DNA of 64,000 bases from Candidatus Latescibacterota bacterium. GTDB taxonomy: Bacteria > JAAXHH01. The position numbers and the translations under genes are program-made. The DNA lies in the NCBI GenBank assembly GCA_012270975.1, contig JAAXHH010000011.1, positions 126,381-190,380 on the forward strand. The letters are read 5' to 3'. Each line of letters starts with the position of its first letter. Positions within the stretch are counted from its first letter, which is position 1. Positions 1 to 9,958 of the stretch are shown piece by piece. The notes beneath the pieces were generated by a model. That model made no database searches. It saw nothing but the letters and a program-made list of their open reading frames with translations, and was not told the origin of the DNA.

Positions 1-1
1 C

Positions 2-160
2 GTCGGACTCATGCAGCGGCCGGAACGGATCATCTGTCTCGGGCTGGGTGCGATGCTTGGGGAGACGTACCTTCCCGTCGCGCTGGTTCTGATTGCCGCG
101 GTATCGAACTTCACGGCCATTACCCGCCTGTTCCACATCCGCAGGAAGTCCAAAGGGTGA
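2..160 (+). CDS. C-terminal fragment of a CDP-alcohol phosphatidyltransferase-like membrane protein (5' truncated)
   Basis: Only the last 52 codons lie in the window; the gene enters from the left edge and stops at a TGA. The peptide has an RPERI segment, a Gly/Leu-rich hydrophobic stretch, then SNFTAITRLFH and a basic tail. This pattern is typical of the last transmembrane helix and cytosolic tail of PgsA/PIS-type CDP-alcohol phosphatidyltransferases, which join a CDP-diacylglycerol to an alcohol headgroup in the inner membrane. The catalytic motif would lie upstream, so the family call rests on the tail alone. It could be another polytopic membrane protein. Confidence 0.5.
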   Translation, partial: VGLMQRPERIICLGLGAMLGETYLPVALVLIAAVSNFTAITRLFHIRRKSKG

Positions 161-270
161 GGAAGATCTCATGAAGATTCCCGCGCCTTCGGGTATGGGG
201 AAAACGAGCCGGCGGTCGTTGAAGACCCCGGTACGAAGCACGGCAGGATTACGACACGGGAGATCGGGTC

Positions 271-1998
271 ATGCGGCCGCGTAACAGAAGAATCATGCTG
301 GCCCTGGTGTTGCTCACCGGTCTGCTGGGCGCCGGATGGCTGCTCAGTCAAAACCGGGTGCAGGCGGTCGGCGAACAGCAGTACGACCTGAAGCTCCTGC
401 AACAGGTCGTGGAGCGCATCCGCGCCAGATACGTGGACGACATGAACGAAGGAGAGGCGATAGCCGCCGCCATCCGCGGCATGCTCGCCACGTTGGATCC
501 CTATACGGAGTTTCTCGAGAAAAAGCAGAACGACGAGATGAAAATGATGCAGATCCAGGGGAAGTACGGTGGATTGGGCATCAAGATTCAAAAGCAGGAG
601 GACGCCCTGGTCGTCGTCGCGCTGTTTGACGACACGCCCGCCTACGACGTCGGCCTGCAGACCGGAGACCGCATCGTCGGGATCGAGGGCCGGTCCACGG
701 CCGATATCGATGTCTCGCAGGCGGCGGATCTCCTCCGGGGAAGTCCGGGTACTTCCGTGACGATTTCGGTCAGCAGGGAAGGCGAGGCGGCGGCTATCGA
801 CTACACCCTGACGCGAGCCATAATCACCATACCGGTGGTTCCGTACGCGGGCATGCTGGAAGGCTCGGTCGGCTACATCAAACTGAACCAGTTTACCGAA
901 GAAGCTTCCAGGGAAGTGGAACGGGCGTTGAAACACCTGGGAGAACAGGGCGCCCGGGGCTACATGCTCGATCTGCGCGGGAATCCGGGTGGACTGCTGG
1001 AGCAGGCCGTGGGCGTGGCGGGGAAGTTCCTGGAAGAAGGGAGTCTTGTCGTATACACCATGGGGCGTCCCGGTACGGACCAGCGATCCTATCACGCCAC
1101 CGATCCCTTCACCCTGAGGGACACACCGGTGGTGGTCCTGGTCGATCGGTACAGCGCAAGCGCTTCCGAGATCGTCGCCGGGGCGATCCAGGACTGGGAC
1201 CGGGGCGTCGTGGCCGGCCAGCCGACTTTCGGCAAGGCCTCGGTGCAGCAGATTTTCCCCATGAACGAGGAAACGGCCCTCAAGATCACCACGGCGCGGT
1301 ACTATACGCCGAGTGGGAGACTCATACAGAAAACCAGGGCGAGTCTGAAGGGACCGGACCCGTCGAATGCGGCGCGCGGCGATACGGACCAGGCGGAACA
1401 GGCGGACGAGGCGGAGCGGGATACGTATGAGACGAACACGGGCCGGACCGTGTACGGCGGCGGCGGCATCACGCCGGACGTCGAGATCGCGGTGCCAGAA
1501 TATCCCCACCTTATACAGGCCCTGAACAACCAGAGCCTGTTTATCCAGTTCGCCTCCCACTACGTGTCGCGCAACCCCGATGCGGACCTGGCGGCCTTTG
1601 ACGTCACGGACGAGATGATCGACGCCTTCCGCGGGTTCGTCGAAGCGCGTTCATTCGAGTACACCTCCACGGCGGAGCAGACGCTCAACGAGTTGGAAGA
1701 GATCGTCCGGGATCGTCTGGACCGTCCGGACCGTCCGGACCGTCCGGCGTCCACCGACGTGCTGGCATCGCTCGCCGATCTGCGGACGAAGCTGAACCGG
1801 CAGCATGAACTGGAATACCGCAGGCACAGGGAGTTGCTCGTAGCCCGCATCGGGACCGAAATCAGCGCGAAGCTCTGGGGAACGGCGGGACGGTACGCCT
1901 TCGCCACGAAACACGATCCGCAGATCAGGGCGTCCCTGGAGATACTCGAGGACGAAGACAGATACCGGAAGCTGCTCGGAAACGGCCCGGAAGAATGA
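271..1998 (+). CDS. S41-family carboxyl-terminal processing protease (CtpA/CtpB type)
   Basis: A 575-residue serine protease of the tail-specific (Ctp) family that cuts envelope or secreted proteins near their C termini. An N-terminal hydrophobic segment (about residues 9-26) acts as signal or membrane anchor. A PDZ domain spans roughly residues 95-170 (KYGGLGI start). The catalytic core carries the SASASE motif with Ser297 as likely nucleophile and Lys322 in FGKASVQ exactly 25 residues later, the usual Ser-Lys spacing. The start is the first possible one after an in-frame stop at 220-222 and has GGGAG-like bases just upstream. Oddities are a charged linker near residue 370 and a DRP tripeptide repeat near residue 485. 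It is followed by tRNA-Leu rather than a partner gene. Confidence 0.93.
   Translation: MRPRNRRIMLALVLLTGLLGAGWLLSQNRVQAVGEQQYDLKLLQQVVERIRARYVDDMNEGEAIAAAIRGMLATLDPYTEFLEKKQNDEMKMMQIQGKYGGLGIKIQKQEDALVVVALFDDTPAYDVGLQTGDRIVGIEGRSTADIDVSQAADLLRGSPGTSVTISVSREGEAAAIDYTLTRAIITIPVVPYAGMLEGSVGYIKLNQFTEEASREVERALKHLGEQGARGYMLDLRGNPGGLLEQAVGVAGKFLEEGSLVVYTMGRPGTDQRSYHATDPFTLRDTPVVVLVDRYSASASEIVAGAIQDWDRGVVAGQPTFGKASVQQIFPMNEETALKITTARYYTPSGRLIQKTRASLKGPDPSNAARGDTDQAEQADEAERDTYETNTGRTVYGGGGITPDVEIAVPEYPHLIQALNNQSLFIQFASHYVSRNPDADLAAFDVTDEMIDAFRGFVEARSFEYTSTAEQTLNELEEIVRDRLDRPDRPDRPASTDVLASLADLRTKLNRQHELEYRRHRELLVARIGTEISAKLWGTAGRYAFATKHDPQIRASLEILEDEDRYRKLLGNGPEE
1720..1746 (+). repeat. Three tandem 9-bp repeats encoding Asp-Arg-Pro
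   Basis: The unit GACCGTCCG occurs three times back to back inside the S41 protease gene and encodes (DRP)3. Because the unit is a multiple of three, copy-number change would keep the frame. It lies in the predicted linker after the catalytic core. Confidence 0.9.
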
Positions 1999-2049
1999 AG
2001 ACGACGGGAACCGGCAGGTATACCTCCCGGGAGCAGGTACGCAGGCTGC

Positions 2050-2131
2050 GCGAGGGTGGCGGAACTGGTATACGTGCTGGATTTAGGATCCAGTGGGGCA
2101 ACCCATGGGGGTTCGACTCCCCCCCCTCGCA
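2050..2131 (+). tRNA. tRNA-Leu (anticodon TAG)
   Basis: The sequence folds as a class II tRNA. The acceptor stem GCGAGGG pairs with CCCTCGC at 2124-2130, with discriminator A at 2131. The anticodon stem CTGGA/TCCAG encloses loop TTTAGGA with anticodon TAG at 2084-2086. A long variable arm (TGGG GCAA CCCA) and a T arm GGGGG-TTCGACT-CCCCC follow. TAG reads CUA leucine codons, and the long variable arm fits Leu. The 3' CCA is not encoded. The gene sits just upstream of tig, a familiar arrangement. Confidence 0.96.
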
Positions 2132-2159
2132 TAATGTCCGGGATCTTCGGTCGCAGGGC

Positions 2160-2180
2160 GCCGGAGGCCCGGCTCTTTTC
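2160..2180 (+). terminator. Intrinsic terminator after tRNA-Leu
   Basis: GCCGG (2160-2164) and CCGGC (2169-2173) form a GC stem with loop AGGC, followed directly by TCTTTTC. A short GC hairpin plus a T-rich tail just after the tRNA and just before the tig promoter fits a Rho-independent terminator separating the two units. Confidence 0.65.
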
Positions 2181-2182
2181 CG

Positions 2183-2211
2183 TTGACATGCCCCCCTCTC
2201 CACGATTTATT
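2183..2211 (+). promoter_or_regulatory. Sigma70-type promoter for the tig-clpP-clpX-lon operon
   Basis: A perfect -35 box TTGACA (2183-2188) is followed after a 17-bp spacer by TTTATT (2206-2211), which matches four of six positions of TATAAT. It lies after the tRNA terminator and about 90 bp upstream of the tig start, so it most likely drives the chaperone/protease operon. No CIRCE element or heat-shock sigma motif was recognised nearby. Confidence 0.6.
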
Positions 2212-2303
2212 ACGACGGCTTGTCAAGTGGCGGGCGGACGCCTTCGAGTCCGGGCCCCGTCGTCGTCCCGCCGGTCTGCATATATGAGAATGGCGCAGGA
2301 GGA

Positions 2304-3557
2304 ATGGGCTTGAACTACACCGTGTCCGAACCCAAACCCTGGAAACGTGTCCTGGAGATCGAAGTCCCCTCCGACGCGATTCAGTCCGAACTGAACGAGG
2401 CCTACGCGCGTTACAGTAGAGAGGTGCGTCTTCCCGGGTTCCGGCGGGGAAAGGTTCCGCTCAGCGTCCTCAAAGCCCGGCTCGGCAATGAAATCCGGGC
2501 GGAAGTGCTCGAAAGGAAAATCCCGGAGTACCTTAACAGCGCCCACGAAAGCGCCGAGATCAAGCCGATCAGCCGGCCCGTGATCGAGGAGATCGACTAC
2601 GATGAAGGACGGGACCTGAAACTGCGGGCCAGCGTGGAGGTCAAACCCGCCATAGAACTAGAGCAGTACAAGGACCTGCGGGTGACCCGGCGGGTGGTGG
2701 ACGTTACCGATGACGATATAGCGAAGCGGCTCGAAGGATTGCGGGAAAGATACGCCACCGTGGTCCGGATCGACGGGGAGGCGGAGAAGGATCACTTTAT
2801 CCGGGCTGATGTGCAGCACGCGGACGACAGTGGCGTGCCGATCATCGGACGCAAAGAGGAAAACCAGTTCTTCCAGATCGGATCGGGCCGCCTCGGAGAG
2901 GGGTTCGATACGCAACTGGTCGGTGTCAGGGCGGATGAGGACCGGTCTGTCAAAACCACCCTGCCGTCCGATTACCCCGATGAGGGCATGGCCGGGCAGG
3001 ACGCCTGTTTTATCGTGAGCGTCCGGGAGGTGCTGGAGCGGCAGCTGCCGGAGGTGGACGACGATTTCGCCGTGGACATCGGCATGGAGAGCCTGGACGC
3101 CCTGAAACAGTCGATCAGGGAGGAAATGGAGCGGGAGCCGGACTGGGAACTGCGCAAGGACCTGGTCACGCAGATCGTGGACGCCCACGATTTCGAAGTG
3201 CCCGAATCCATGATGACGGCCTACCTCGACCAGGTCGTGGCGGACGCGCGCCGGTCCGCGCGGGGCCGGGACGAAGTCGACGAAGACGCCCTTCGTCAGC
3301 AGTACCGGCCGGTGGCGAGCAGCCAGATCATGCGGCATCTCATCCTGGACGCCATCGGAGAACAGGAAGGCCTGGAAGTCGGCCAGGAGGAAGTGGACGC
3401 GCGGCTGGAGGCCGTCGCGGGCCGTGGACAGGCCTCGGTCGACCAGGTCCGGCGGCTTTTCCAGGAAAACGGACGGCTGGAACGCATCGAAGCGGACCTG
3501 AGGGAGGAAAAGGTCGTTGAATTCCTTGTACAGCATGCCGACATACAAACGGAGTAG
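2304..3557 (+). CDS. tig: Trigger factor, ribosome-bound chaperone and peptidyl-prolyl isomerase
   Basis: A 417-residue protein matching trigger factor in length. The N-terminal ribosome-binding domain carries the signature LPGFRRGKVP at about residue 45. An FKBP-type PPIase domain follows at roughly residues 155-240, then a helical C-terminal chaperone region. It binds nascent chains at the ribosome exit. The ATG at 2304 abuts the AGGAGG at 2297-2302, an unusually short gap. The in-frame TTG at 2310 lies seven bases from the same site and gives an N terminus (NYTVSEPKPWKR) closer to the family pattern, so the true start may be 2310. It is first in the operon with clpP, clpX and lon, clients of one quality-control pathway. 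Confidence 0.95.
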   Translation: MGLNYTVSEPKPWKRVLEIEVPSDAIQSELNEAYARYSREVRLPGFRRGKVPLSVLKARLGNEIRAEVLERKIPEYLNSAHESAEIKPISRPVIEEIDYDEGRDLKLRASVEVKPAIELEQYKDLRVTRRVVDVTDDDIAKRLEGLRERYATVVRIDGEAEKDHFIRADVQHADDSGVPIIGRKEENQFFQIGSGRLGEGFDTQLVGVRADEDRSVKTTLPSDYPDEGMAGQDACFIVSVREVLERQLPEVDDDFAVDIGMESLDALKQSIREEMEREPDWELRKDLVTQIVDAHDFEVPESMMTAYLDQVVADARRSARGRDEVDEDALRQQYRPVASSQIMRHLILDAIGEQEGLEVGQEEVDARLEAVAGRGQASVDQVRRLFQENGRLERIEADLREEKVVEFLVQHADIQTE

Positions 3558-3569
3558 AAGGAGCGTATC

Positions 3570-4193
3570 ATGCTAGTGCCGATGGTGATTGAACAGACGG
3601 GCCGCGGGGAACGGGCTTACGACATCTACTCGCTGCTGTTGAAGAACCGCATCGTATTTATCGGCATGCCGATCGACGACACCATCGCGAACCTGGTGAT
3701 CGCCCAGCTGCTCTATCTCCAGTACGAGAACGACGAACAGGACATCAAGCTGTACATCAACAGTCCCGGCGGCAGCATTACCGCGGGGCTCGCCATATAC
3801 GACACCATGCAGTTCATTCAGCCCGACGTGGAGACCTACTGCCTGGGCATGGCCGCCAGCATGGGCGCCTTCCTGCTCACGGCGGGCGCGACCGGAAAGC
3901 GGTACGCGCTCCCCTATTCGCGCATACTGATACACCAGCCTTCCATCCCCCACATGGCCGGCACGGCCAAGGACATCGAGATCCAGGCCGAGGAAATGCT
4001 GCGCATGAAGCGGACCATGAACGAGATCATGGCGCATCACACCGGCCAGTCCGTGGATAAAATCGAGACGGATACCGACCGGGACTTCTGGATGTCGCCC
4101 GAGCAGGCCGTCGAATACGGCCTGGTGGACCACGTGGTCGAAACGGCCGCTTCAAGGGCCATCGCGGAATCGTTGAACGGGAAGACCGCCTAG
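3570..4193 (+). CDS. clpP: ATP-dependent Clp protease proteolytic subunit ClpP
   Basis: A 207-residue serine protease subunit that forms the barrel-shaped ClpP 14-mer. The catalytic triad is visible as Ser97 (AASMGAF), His122 (LIHQPS) and Asp172 (TDRDFW), at the spacing found in well-studied ClpP. The N-terminal stretch [19 protein letters not shown] is a typical propeptide and axial-loop region. GAAGGAG sits at the right distance before the ATG. The gene starts 12 bases after tig and is followed 9 bases later by clpX, so the two partners are probably made from one mRNA. Confidence 0.98.
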   Translation: MLVPMVIEQTGRGERAYDIYSLLLKNRIVFIGMPIDDTIANLVIAQLLYLQYENDEQDIKLYINSPGGSITAGLAIYDTMQFIQPDVETYCLGMAASMGAFLLTAGATGKRYALPYSRILIHQPSIPHMAGTAKDIEIQAEEMLRMKRTMNEIMAHHTGQSVDKIETDTDRDFWMSPEQAVEYGLVDHVVETAASRAIAESLNGKTA

Positions 4194-4202
4194 GACGGGA
4201 TC

Positions 4203-5450
4203 ATGAAGAAACGACCGGCGTCGCGGGACCTGCGCTGCTCCTTCTGCAACAGAAACGCCGACGAGGTGGAACGCCTCATCACGGGCCCGAACGTATATAT
4301 CTGCAACGAGTGCATCCTGATGTGCAACGGGATCCTCGCGGAGGAGATGAGCCGCAGCACCCTGGCGACCGTCGAGCATCTTCCCCTGCCCACGGAGATC
4401 AAGGAGGCCCTCGACGAATACGTCATCGGCCAGGAACAGGCCAAGAAGGTGCTTTCCGTTGCCGTGTACAACCACTACAAGCGCATACAGCACGGCGCCA
4501 CGCAGGACGATGTGGAGCTGGAGAAGAGCAACATCCTGCTGATCGGCCCCACGGGTACCGGGAAGACGCTGCTGGCCCAGACCCTGGCGAAGATGCTGCA
4601 CGTGCCATTCTGCATCGCGGACGCCACGGTGCTCACGGAAGCAGGATACGTGGGCGAAGACGTGGAGAGCGTCCTGGTCCGCCTGCTTCAGGCCGCGGAT
4701 TACGACGTGCCGAAAGCGGAAAGCGGCATCGTCTATATCGACGAGGTCGACAAGGTGGCGCGCAAGTCGGCCAATCCCTCCATCACCCGCGACGTGTCGG
4801 GAGAAGGCGTGCAGCAGTCCCTGCTCAAGATGCTTGAAGGCACCGTCGCCAACGTACCTCCGAAGGGCGGCCGGAAACACCCCGAACAGAACTTCGTCCA
4901 GATCAACACGCGCAACATCCTCTTCATCTGCGGCGGCGCCTTCGACGATCTCGACCAGATCATCGAACGGCGGACCGCGGAAGGGACCATCGGATTCGGG
5001 GGCGTGTCGAGAAACACCGGGGGACGCAACACCGGCGAACTCCTCGCCCGGGTCGAACCCGACGACCTGCTGCAATACGGACTCATACCGGAAATCATCG
5101 GCAGGCTCCCCGTGGTCGCGACGCTGGGGGAACTGGACGCCGATGCGCTGATGGAAATCCTGCTCAAGCCCCGGAACGCCCTCGTAAAGCAATACCAGCG
5201 CCTGCTCGAAATGGAAAACGTCAAGCTGACCTTCACGGACGAGTCGCTCCAGGCGGTGGTAAACGGGGCGATGGACAAGAAGACGGGCGCGCGGTCGCTG
5301 CGGTCCATCCTCGAGGAAGTGATGCTGGACGTGATGTTCAATGCGCCGACGCAGGAAGACCTGAGAGAAGTCGTGGTTACGGAGGAAACCGTAACGGAAA
5401 AATCGCCGCCTGTCTACGTTCAGGGCAAGGAAAGCAAGCAAAGCGCCTGA
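4203..5450 (+). CDS. clpX: ATP-dependent Clp protease ATP-binding subunit ClpX
   Basis: A 415-residue AAA+ unfoldase that recognises substrates and feeds them to ClpP. The N-terminal zinc-binding domain has four cysteines (12, 15, 34, 37). Walker A is GPTGTGKT near residue 115, Walker B is VYIDEVDK, the pore loop is GYVG, and the GRKH loop is present. The IGF tripeptide of the ClpP-docking loop is seen in GTIGFGG near residue 262. The length fits the family. It lies between clpP and lon in the same direction. Confidence 0.98.
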   Translation: MKKRPASRDLRCSFCNRNADEVERLITGPNVYICNECILMCNGILAEEMSRSTLATVEHLPLPTEIKEALDEYVIGQEQAKKVLSVAVYNHYKRIQHGATQDDVELEKSNILLIGPTGTGKTLLAQTLAKMLHVPFCIADATVLTEAGYVGEDVESVLVRLLQAADYDVPKAESGIVYIDEVDKVARKSANPSITRDVSGEGVQQSLLKMLEGTVANVPPKGGRKHPEQNFVQINTRNILFICGGAFDDLDQIIERRTAEGTIGFGGVSRNTGGRNTGELLARVEPDDLLQYGLIPEIIGRLPVVATLGELDADALMEILLKPRNALVKQYQRLLEMENVKLTFTDESLQAVVNGAMDKKTGARSLRSILEEVMLDVMFNAPTQEDLREVVVTEETVTEKSPPVYVQGKESKQSA

Positions 5451-5513
5451 CCCGGCCCCCACCCTGCGGTCCGCCTGGACCGTCTCCGCGAACCAGCAAC
5501 CCAAAGTTCTCCC

Positions 5514-7931
5514 ATGATTACCCTGAAACGCAACGATCCCATTACATTCGACGACAAGCTTCCCCTCATTCCCCTCCGTGAAGTGGTCGTGTTTCCTTAC
5601 ATGGAATATCCCCTCATCATCGCCCGGGACGCTTCCATCAAGGCCCTGGAGCACGGGGTCAACAACGACCGGCTGCTCTTCCTGACCGCCCAGCGCAACC
5701 CGGATATCGAAACCCCGGTTAAGGAGGAAGTGCACAGAACGGGGATCGTGGCCCGGATCCTGCAGGTGGTGAAACTGCCCAACGGCCTGATTCGCGTACT
5801 CGTCGAGGGGATCGTCCGGGCGCGGGTCGTCCGGTTTCTGTCCACCGACCCCTATATGCGGGTCAAGATCGCCCTGGTCGAGGAATCCGAAGACAACCAG
5901 GCCGAGGTTCAGGCTAGACTGCGGACGGTCGTCGACCAGTTCTCGGAATACATCAAGCTGAACCAGCAGGCGCCCGACGAGATCCTGCTGTCCCTGCAGA
6001 ACATGGATGACGCCCAGCGCCTGGTGGATACCATGTCGGCCTTCATCCAGCAGAGCCCCCAGGTCAAGCAGCGGCTCATCGAGGCGCCTTCGATCATCGA
6101 GCAGCTCGACGAGCTGGCCGCCATCCTGGCCACGGAGCTTGAGATCCTGGAGATCAAGAACCAACTCGACGGTGAAGTCCGGGAAAGGATTCACAAATCG
6201 CAGCGCGAGTTCTTCCTCCAGGAACAGATGCGCGTGATCAAGCAGGAACTGGGTGAACTGGAGGATTTGCCGGAAAATCTGGGCGGCCTGGCGCAGCAGA
6301 TCGCGGACGCGAAGATGCCCAAAGAGGCCCACGAAAAGGCCATGAACGAACTGGACAAGCTCCAGCAGATGCATCCCACGTCCCCCGAGGCGACGGTGAT
6401 CCGCAACTACCTCGAATGGCTCGTCGAAGTGCCGTGGCGAAAACGGACGAGGGACAACCGGGATATCGTAGCGGTGGAGTCGGTGCTCGACGCCGATCAC
6501 TACGGACTTAAAAAACCCAAGGAACACATCCTCGAGTACCTGTCGGTTATCCAGCTCACCCGGCACCTGAAGGGCCCGATCCTGTGCCTGGTCGGTCCGC
6601 CCGGCGTGGGCAAGACGTCCCTGGGCCGTTCGATCGCGCGCGCCATGGGCCGCAAATTCGTCCGCATGTCGCTCGGCGGCGTGCACGACGAAGCCGAGAT
6701 TCGTGGCCATCGCCGGACCTATATCGGTTCCATGCCCGGACGCATCATTCAGGCGATGCGCCGCGCCGGGACCGTCAATCCGGTCATCCTGCTCGACGAA
6801 GTGGACAAGCTGGGACGGGACGTGCGCGGCGACCCCGCGTCGGCCCTGCTGGAGGTGCTGGACCCCGAACAGAACAACGCCTTCAACGATCACTACCTGG
6901 AGGTGGATTACGATCTGTCCCGGGTATTGTTCCTGACGACGGCCAATACGACCGACACCATCCCTCCGGCCCTGAACGACCGCATGGAAATCCTGGAGCT
7001 TCCCGGTTACCTGGAGACCCAGAAACTGGCCATCGCCCGGGGTTTCCTGGTACCCAAGCAGGTGGAAGCCCACGGACTTCAGAAGGAACGCGTCACGTTC
7101 AGGAAGGATACCCTGATGGCCATCATCCGGGAATACACCCGCGAAGCCGGGGTCCGGGGACTGGAACGCCATATTGCCGCGGTCTGCCGCAAGCTGGCCC
7201 GAAAGGTGGTGGAAGGCAGGTCGGGTAAAGGCATGCAGGTCACGCGCAGGCAGCTTTCCGATTACCTCGGCGTGCCGCGCTACCTGGATTCAGAAGTCGT
7301 GAAACAGGACTCCGTGGGTCTGGCGACAGGACTCGCCTGGACGCAGTCGGGAGGCGACATCCTTACCATCGAAGTCAGCGTGCTGAACCGCCGTGGCGCG
7401 GGGCGGCTGACGCTAACCGGCCAGCTGGGGGACGTGATGCGGGAGTCGGCCCACGCGGCGCTCACCTATGCCCGTTCCCGGGCGGCCTCGCTGGGACTCG
7501 AGCCGGATTTCTACAAGAACGTCGAGATCCACGTGCACATGCCCGAGGGCGCGATCCCGAAGGATGGCCCCTCCGCCGGGATCACCATCGCGACGGCGCT
7601 CTGCTCGGCGCTGACCGGCGTGCCGGTACGGTGCGATATCGCCATGACAGGTGAGATCACGCTCCGTGGAAACGTGCTGCCCATCGGCGGGCTGAATGAG
7701 AAACTGATCGCCGCGCGCCGGGCCGGCATCAGGGAAGTGGCGATCCCTCAGCGCAACCGTAAGGACCTGGTGGATGTACCGCCGGAAGTGAAGGAAGGGC
7801 TCGATCTCCGTCCGGTCGCGACCATGGACGAAGTGCTGAAACGAGCCATGGGTATCACCGTAGTGGAATCCCACGTCCCCGCCCTGCTCCCCAACCAGGC
7901 CGTCGCACAACCGGGCATAAAACCCCTCTAG
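5514..7931 (+). CDS. lon: ATP-dependent protease Lon
   Basis: An 805-residue LonA-type protease that degrades misfolded and regulatory proteins in the cytosol. The N-terminal substrate-binding domain begins with [15 protein letters not shown]. The AAA+ module has Walker A GPPGVGKT near residue 361 and Walker B ILLDEVDK. The proteolytic dyad is Ser687 (PKDGPSAG) and Lys730 (NEKLIAARR), 43 residues apart as expected. No clear Shine-Dalgarno precedes the ATG, and the 63-base gap from clpX is the longest in the operon, so lon may depend on coupling or have its own promoter. The stop is followed 49 bases later by the convergent end of tsaE. Confidence 0.98.
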   Translation: MITLKRNDPITFDDKLPLIPLREVVVFPYMEYPLIIARDASIKALEHGVNNDRLLFLTAQRNPDIETPVKEEVHRTGIVARILQVVKLPNGLIRVLVEGIVRARVVRFLSTDPYMRVKIALVEESEDNQAEVQARLRTVVDQFSEYIKLNQQAPDEILLSLQNMDDAQRLVDTMSAFIQQSPQVKQRLIEAPSIIEQLDELAAILATELEILEIKNQLDGEVRERIHKSQREFFLQEQMRVIKQELGELEDLPENLGGLAQQIADAKMPKEAHEKAMNELDKLQQMHPTSPEATVIRNYLEWLVEVPWRKRTRDNRDIVAVESVLDADHYGLKKPKEHILEYLSVIQLTRHLKGPILCLVGPPGVGKTSLGRSIARAMGRKFVRMSLGGVHDEAEIRGHRRTYIGSMPGRIIQAMRRAGTVNPVILLDEVDKLGRDVRGDPASALLEVLDPEQNNAFNDHYLEVDYDLSRVLFLTTANTTDTIPPALNDRMEILELPGYLETQKLAIARGFLVPKQVEAHGLQKERVTFRKDTLMAIIREYTREAGVRGLERHIAAVCRKLARKVVEGRSGKGMQVTRRQLSDYLGVPRYLDSEVVKQDSVGLATGLAWTQSGGDILTIEVSVLNRRGAGRLTLTGQLGDVMRESAHAALTYARSRAASLGLEPDFYKNVEIHVHMPEGAIPKDGPSAGITIATALCSALTGVPVRCDIAMTGEITLRGNVLPIGGLNEKLIAARRAGIREVAIPQRNRKDLVDVPPEVKEGLDLRPVATMDEVLKRAMGITVVESHVPALLPNQAVAQPGIKPL

Positions 7932-7980
7932 CCTCCAGGTCCCACCGCGTCCCGCCCGGGCCGTCCGAGCGTTGCCGTGG

Positions 7981-8457
7981 TCAGGGCGCCGCCTCTTCCG
8001 GATCGGAAACGAGGTCTCCGGCGCCTGTTATCTCCAGCACTCTACGCGTTCCGTCTCCGATTTCGATATGCACCGTGATCGCGTCGGAGGGCATGATCTC
8101 CGGAAATTTGTCGCCCCACTCCACGAGACAGACGCAGGTGTCCACATATTCGTCGAAGCCGAGTTCCAGTACCGCATCCGGGCTGTCCAGCCGGTAGAGG
8201 TCGAAATGGGCTACGCGAACCCGCCCAAGCCGGCCGTCGTACTCGTTTACCAGGGTGAAGGTGGGACTCGTGACCGGTTCGCCGACGCCCAGGCCGGCGC
8301 ATATCCCCTGGATTAAGCAGGTCTTTCCCGCGCCGAGATCGCCGGATACCAATACCGTGTCCCCCGGCTCGAGTTGCCCGGCCAGCCGCCGCCCGAGCTC
8401 CGCCGTCCGCCCGGGTCCCTCCGTGTGGTAACTGCGCTGTTCAGGATTTGCAGGCAT
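7981..8457 (-). CDS. tsaE: tRNA threonylcarbamoyladenosine biosynthesis ATPase TsaE
   Basis: A 158-residue P-loop ATPase needed with TsaB and TsaD to form t6A at position 37 of ANN-decoding tRNAs. Walker A SGDLGAGKT lies near residues 38-46. The family motifs SPTFTLVNEY, HFDLYRL and VEWGDKFPE follow in order. I chose the ATG at 8457 over an upstream TTG because it gives the family's usual N terminus. No strong ribosome-binding site is visible. It is downstream of serS on the same strand, and both act in translation. Confidence 0.93.
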   Translation of the reverse strand: MPANPEQRSYHTEGPGRTAELGRRLAGQLEPGDTVLVSGDLGAGKTCLIQGICAGLGVGEPVTSPTFTLVNEYDGRLGRVRVAHFDLYRLDSPDAVLELGFDEYVDTCVCLVEWGDKFPEIMPSDAITVHIEIGDGTRRVLEITGAGDLVSDPEEAAP

Positions 8458-8541
8458 GTCTGGGATGCGGCGTCGGCATGGCAACAATCAGTTCTTCATC
8501 TCCGTGAGCCGATACCACCATGCTTCGGTGTCGATGGGGCC

Positions 8542-9810
8542 TCACCCGATTTCCTTCAACCCACCCATATAGGGCACCAGCACCTCCGGTACACGGATGC
8601 TGCCCCGTCCGGTCTGGTAGTGCTCGAGGACCGCGATCAGGGTTCGCGCCATGCCCATGCCGGATCCGTTCAGGGTGTGCACGAACCGGCTTTTCCCGTC
8701 CTTATCCCGATACCGGATACCGCTTCTTCGCGCCTGGAAATCTTCGAAATTGCTGCACGATGAGACTTCAAGCCAGCGGTTTACGCCGGGCGCCCAGGCT
8801 TCCAGGTCGTAGCACTTCGCCGCGGCGAAACTCAGGTCGCCCGTGCTCAGGACCACCACGCGGTAGGGGATGTTCAACAGCCGCAGCACTTCCTCCGCGT
8901 CGTTCACCAGCGTTTCCAGTTCATCGTAGGAGGTCTCGGGACGGACGAACTTGACCATCTCCACCTTGTCGAACTGGTGCACCCGGATCAGTCCCCGGGT
9001 CTCCCGTCCGTAGGAGCCGGCTTCGCGGCGGAAGCAGGGGCTGTAGGCCGTATAGTAGATCGGCAGGTCGTCCTCGGCGAGCATCTCGTCGCGGTGCATA
9101 TTGGTGACGGGAACTTCCGCGGTGGGGATGAGGAACAGGTCGTCCAGGTCTGTCCGGTACATGTCTTCTTCCATCTTCGGCAACTGGCCCGTACCGAACA
9201 TGCTCTGGCGGTTTACGATGAAGGGCGGGATGACTTCCGTGTATCCGTGCTTCTGGATATGGAGATCGAGCATGAACTGGATCAGCGCGCGCTGCAGCCG
9301 GGCGCCGTCTCCCTTGAAGAGGACGAAGTGGCTGCCCGATATCTTGCCCGCCCGCTGGAAGTCGATGATGTCGAGGGCTTCCCCGAGGTCCCAGTGGGCC
9401 TTGCGCTCGAAATCCACCTCGGGCGTAGCGCCCCACCGGCGCACCTCCAGGTTGGCGCTTTCGTCCGCGCCGACCGGCACCGAAGGATGGGGGATATTGG
9501 GCAGGCGCTCGAGCACCTCCCGCAGCCGGTCCTGGATGTCGGCCAGTTCCGTGTCGATGCCCTTGATTCGCGTGGACACCTCCCGCATTTCCGCGATCCG
9601 TCCCGAAGCGTCTTCGCCGCCGCGTTTCATAAGCGCGATTTCATCGGACACGGTATTTCGCCGCTGCTTGAGCGACTCGCTCGTCTGCAGCAACTCCCGC
9701 CGCCGGACGTCCAGCTCGAGGAACCGGTCGACGTCGACCCGCTCGTTCTTGTTCGCTACCGCCTGTTTCACCACATCGGGATTGTTCCTGACGAATCGCT
9801 GGTCCAGCAT
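8542..9810 (-). CDS. serS: Seryl-tRNA synthetase
   Basis: A 422-residue class II synthetase that charges tRNA-Ser. The N terminus MLDQRFVRNNPDVV and a long coiled-coil arm (about residues 30-105) bind the tRNA variable arm. Motif 2 is seen in SPCFRREAGSYGRETRGL and motif 3 in NGSGMGMARTLIAVLE. GGAGGAAAC precedes the ATG. Length and domain order are standard. It is transcribed toward tsaE. Confidence 0.97.
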   Translation of the reverse strand: MLDQRFVRNNPDVVKQAVANKNERVDVDRFLELDVRRRELLQTSESLKQRRNTVSDEIALMKRGGEDASGRIAEMREVSTRIKGIDTELADIQDRLREVLERLPNIPHPSVPVGADESANLEVRRWGATPEVDFERKAHWDLGEALDIIDFQRAGKISGSHFVLFKGDGARLQRALIQFMLDLHIQKHGYTEVIPPFIVNRQSMFGTGQLPKMEEDMYRTDLDDLFLIPTAEVPVTNMHRDEMLAEDDLPIYYTAYSPCFRREAGSYGRETRGLIRVHQFDKVEMVKFVRPETSYDELETLVNDAEEVLRLLNIPYRVVVLSTGDLSFAAAKCYDLEAWAPGVNRWLEVSSCSNFEDFQARRSGIRYRDKDGKSRFVHTLNGSGMGMARTLIAVLEHYQTGRGSIRVPEVLVPYMGGLKEIG

Positions 9811-9958
9811 GTTTCCTCCGTTGCCGGGTGATCGCGGGTAGCGCCGCTTTTCGAGTGTCCGTGGATGTCTGACCGCTACAAAACACGGTAAAATAGGAAG
9901 ATGCTTCCGTTCCCGGCAAGCAGAAACGAAGCGGAAGCGGGCGCGCCGGCCGGGCAGT

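Noticed and set aside
171..284. 37-codon reading frame after GAGGAAG, overlapping the S41 protease start
   Set aside because: The site looks usable, but the peptide is basic, low in pattern and has no family likeness; probably chance.
1720..1746. CRISPR-like short repeat
   Set aside because: Three in-frame 9-bp repeats inside a protease gene with no spacers; it is a coding repeat.
4152..7172. Very long minus-strand open frame opposite clpX and lon
   Set aside because: It is a shadow of high-GC coding DNA; the plus strand encodes unmistakable ClpX and Lon with all active-site residues.
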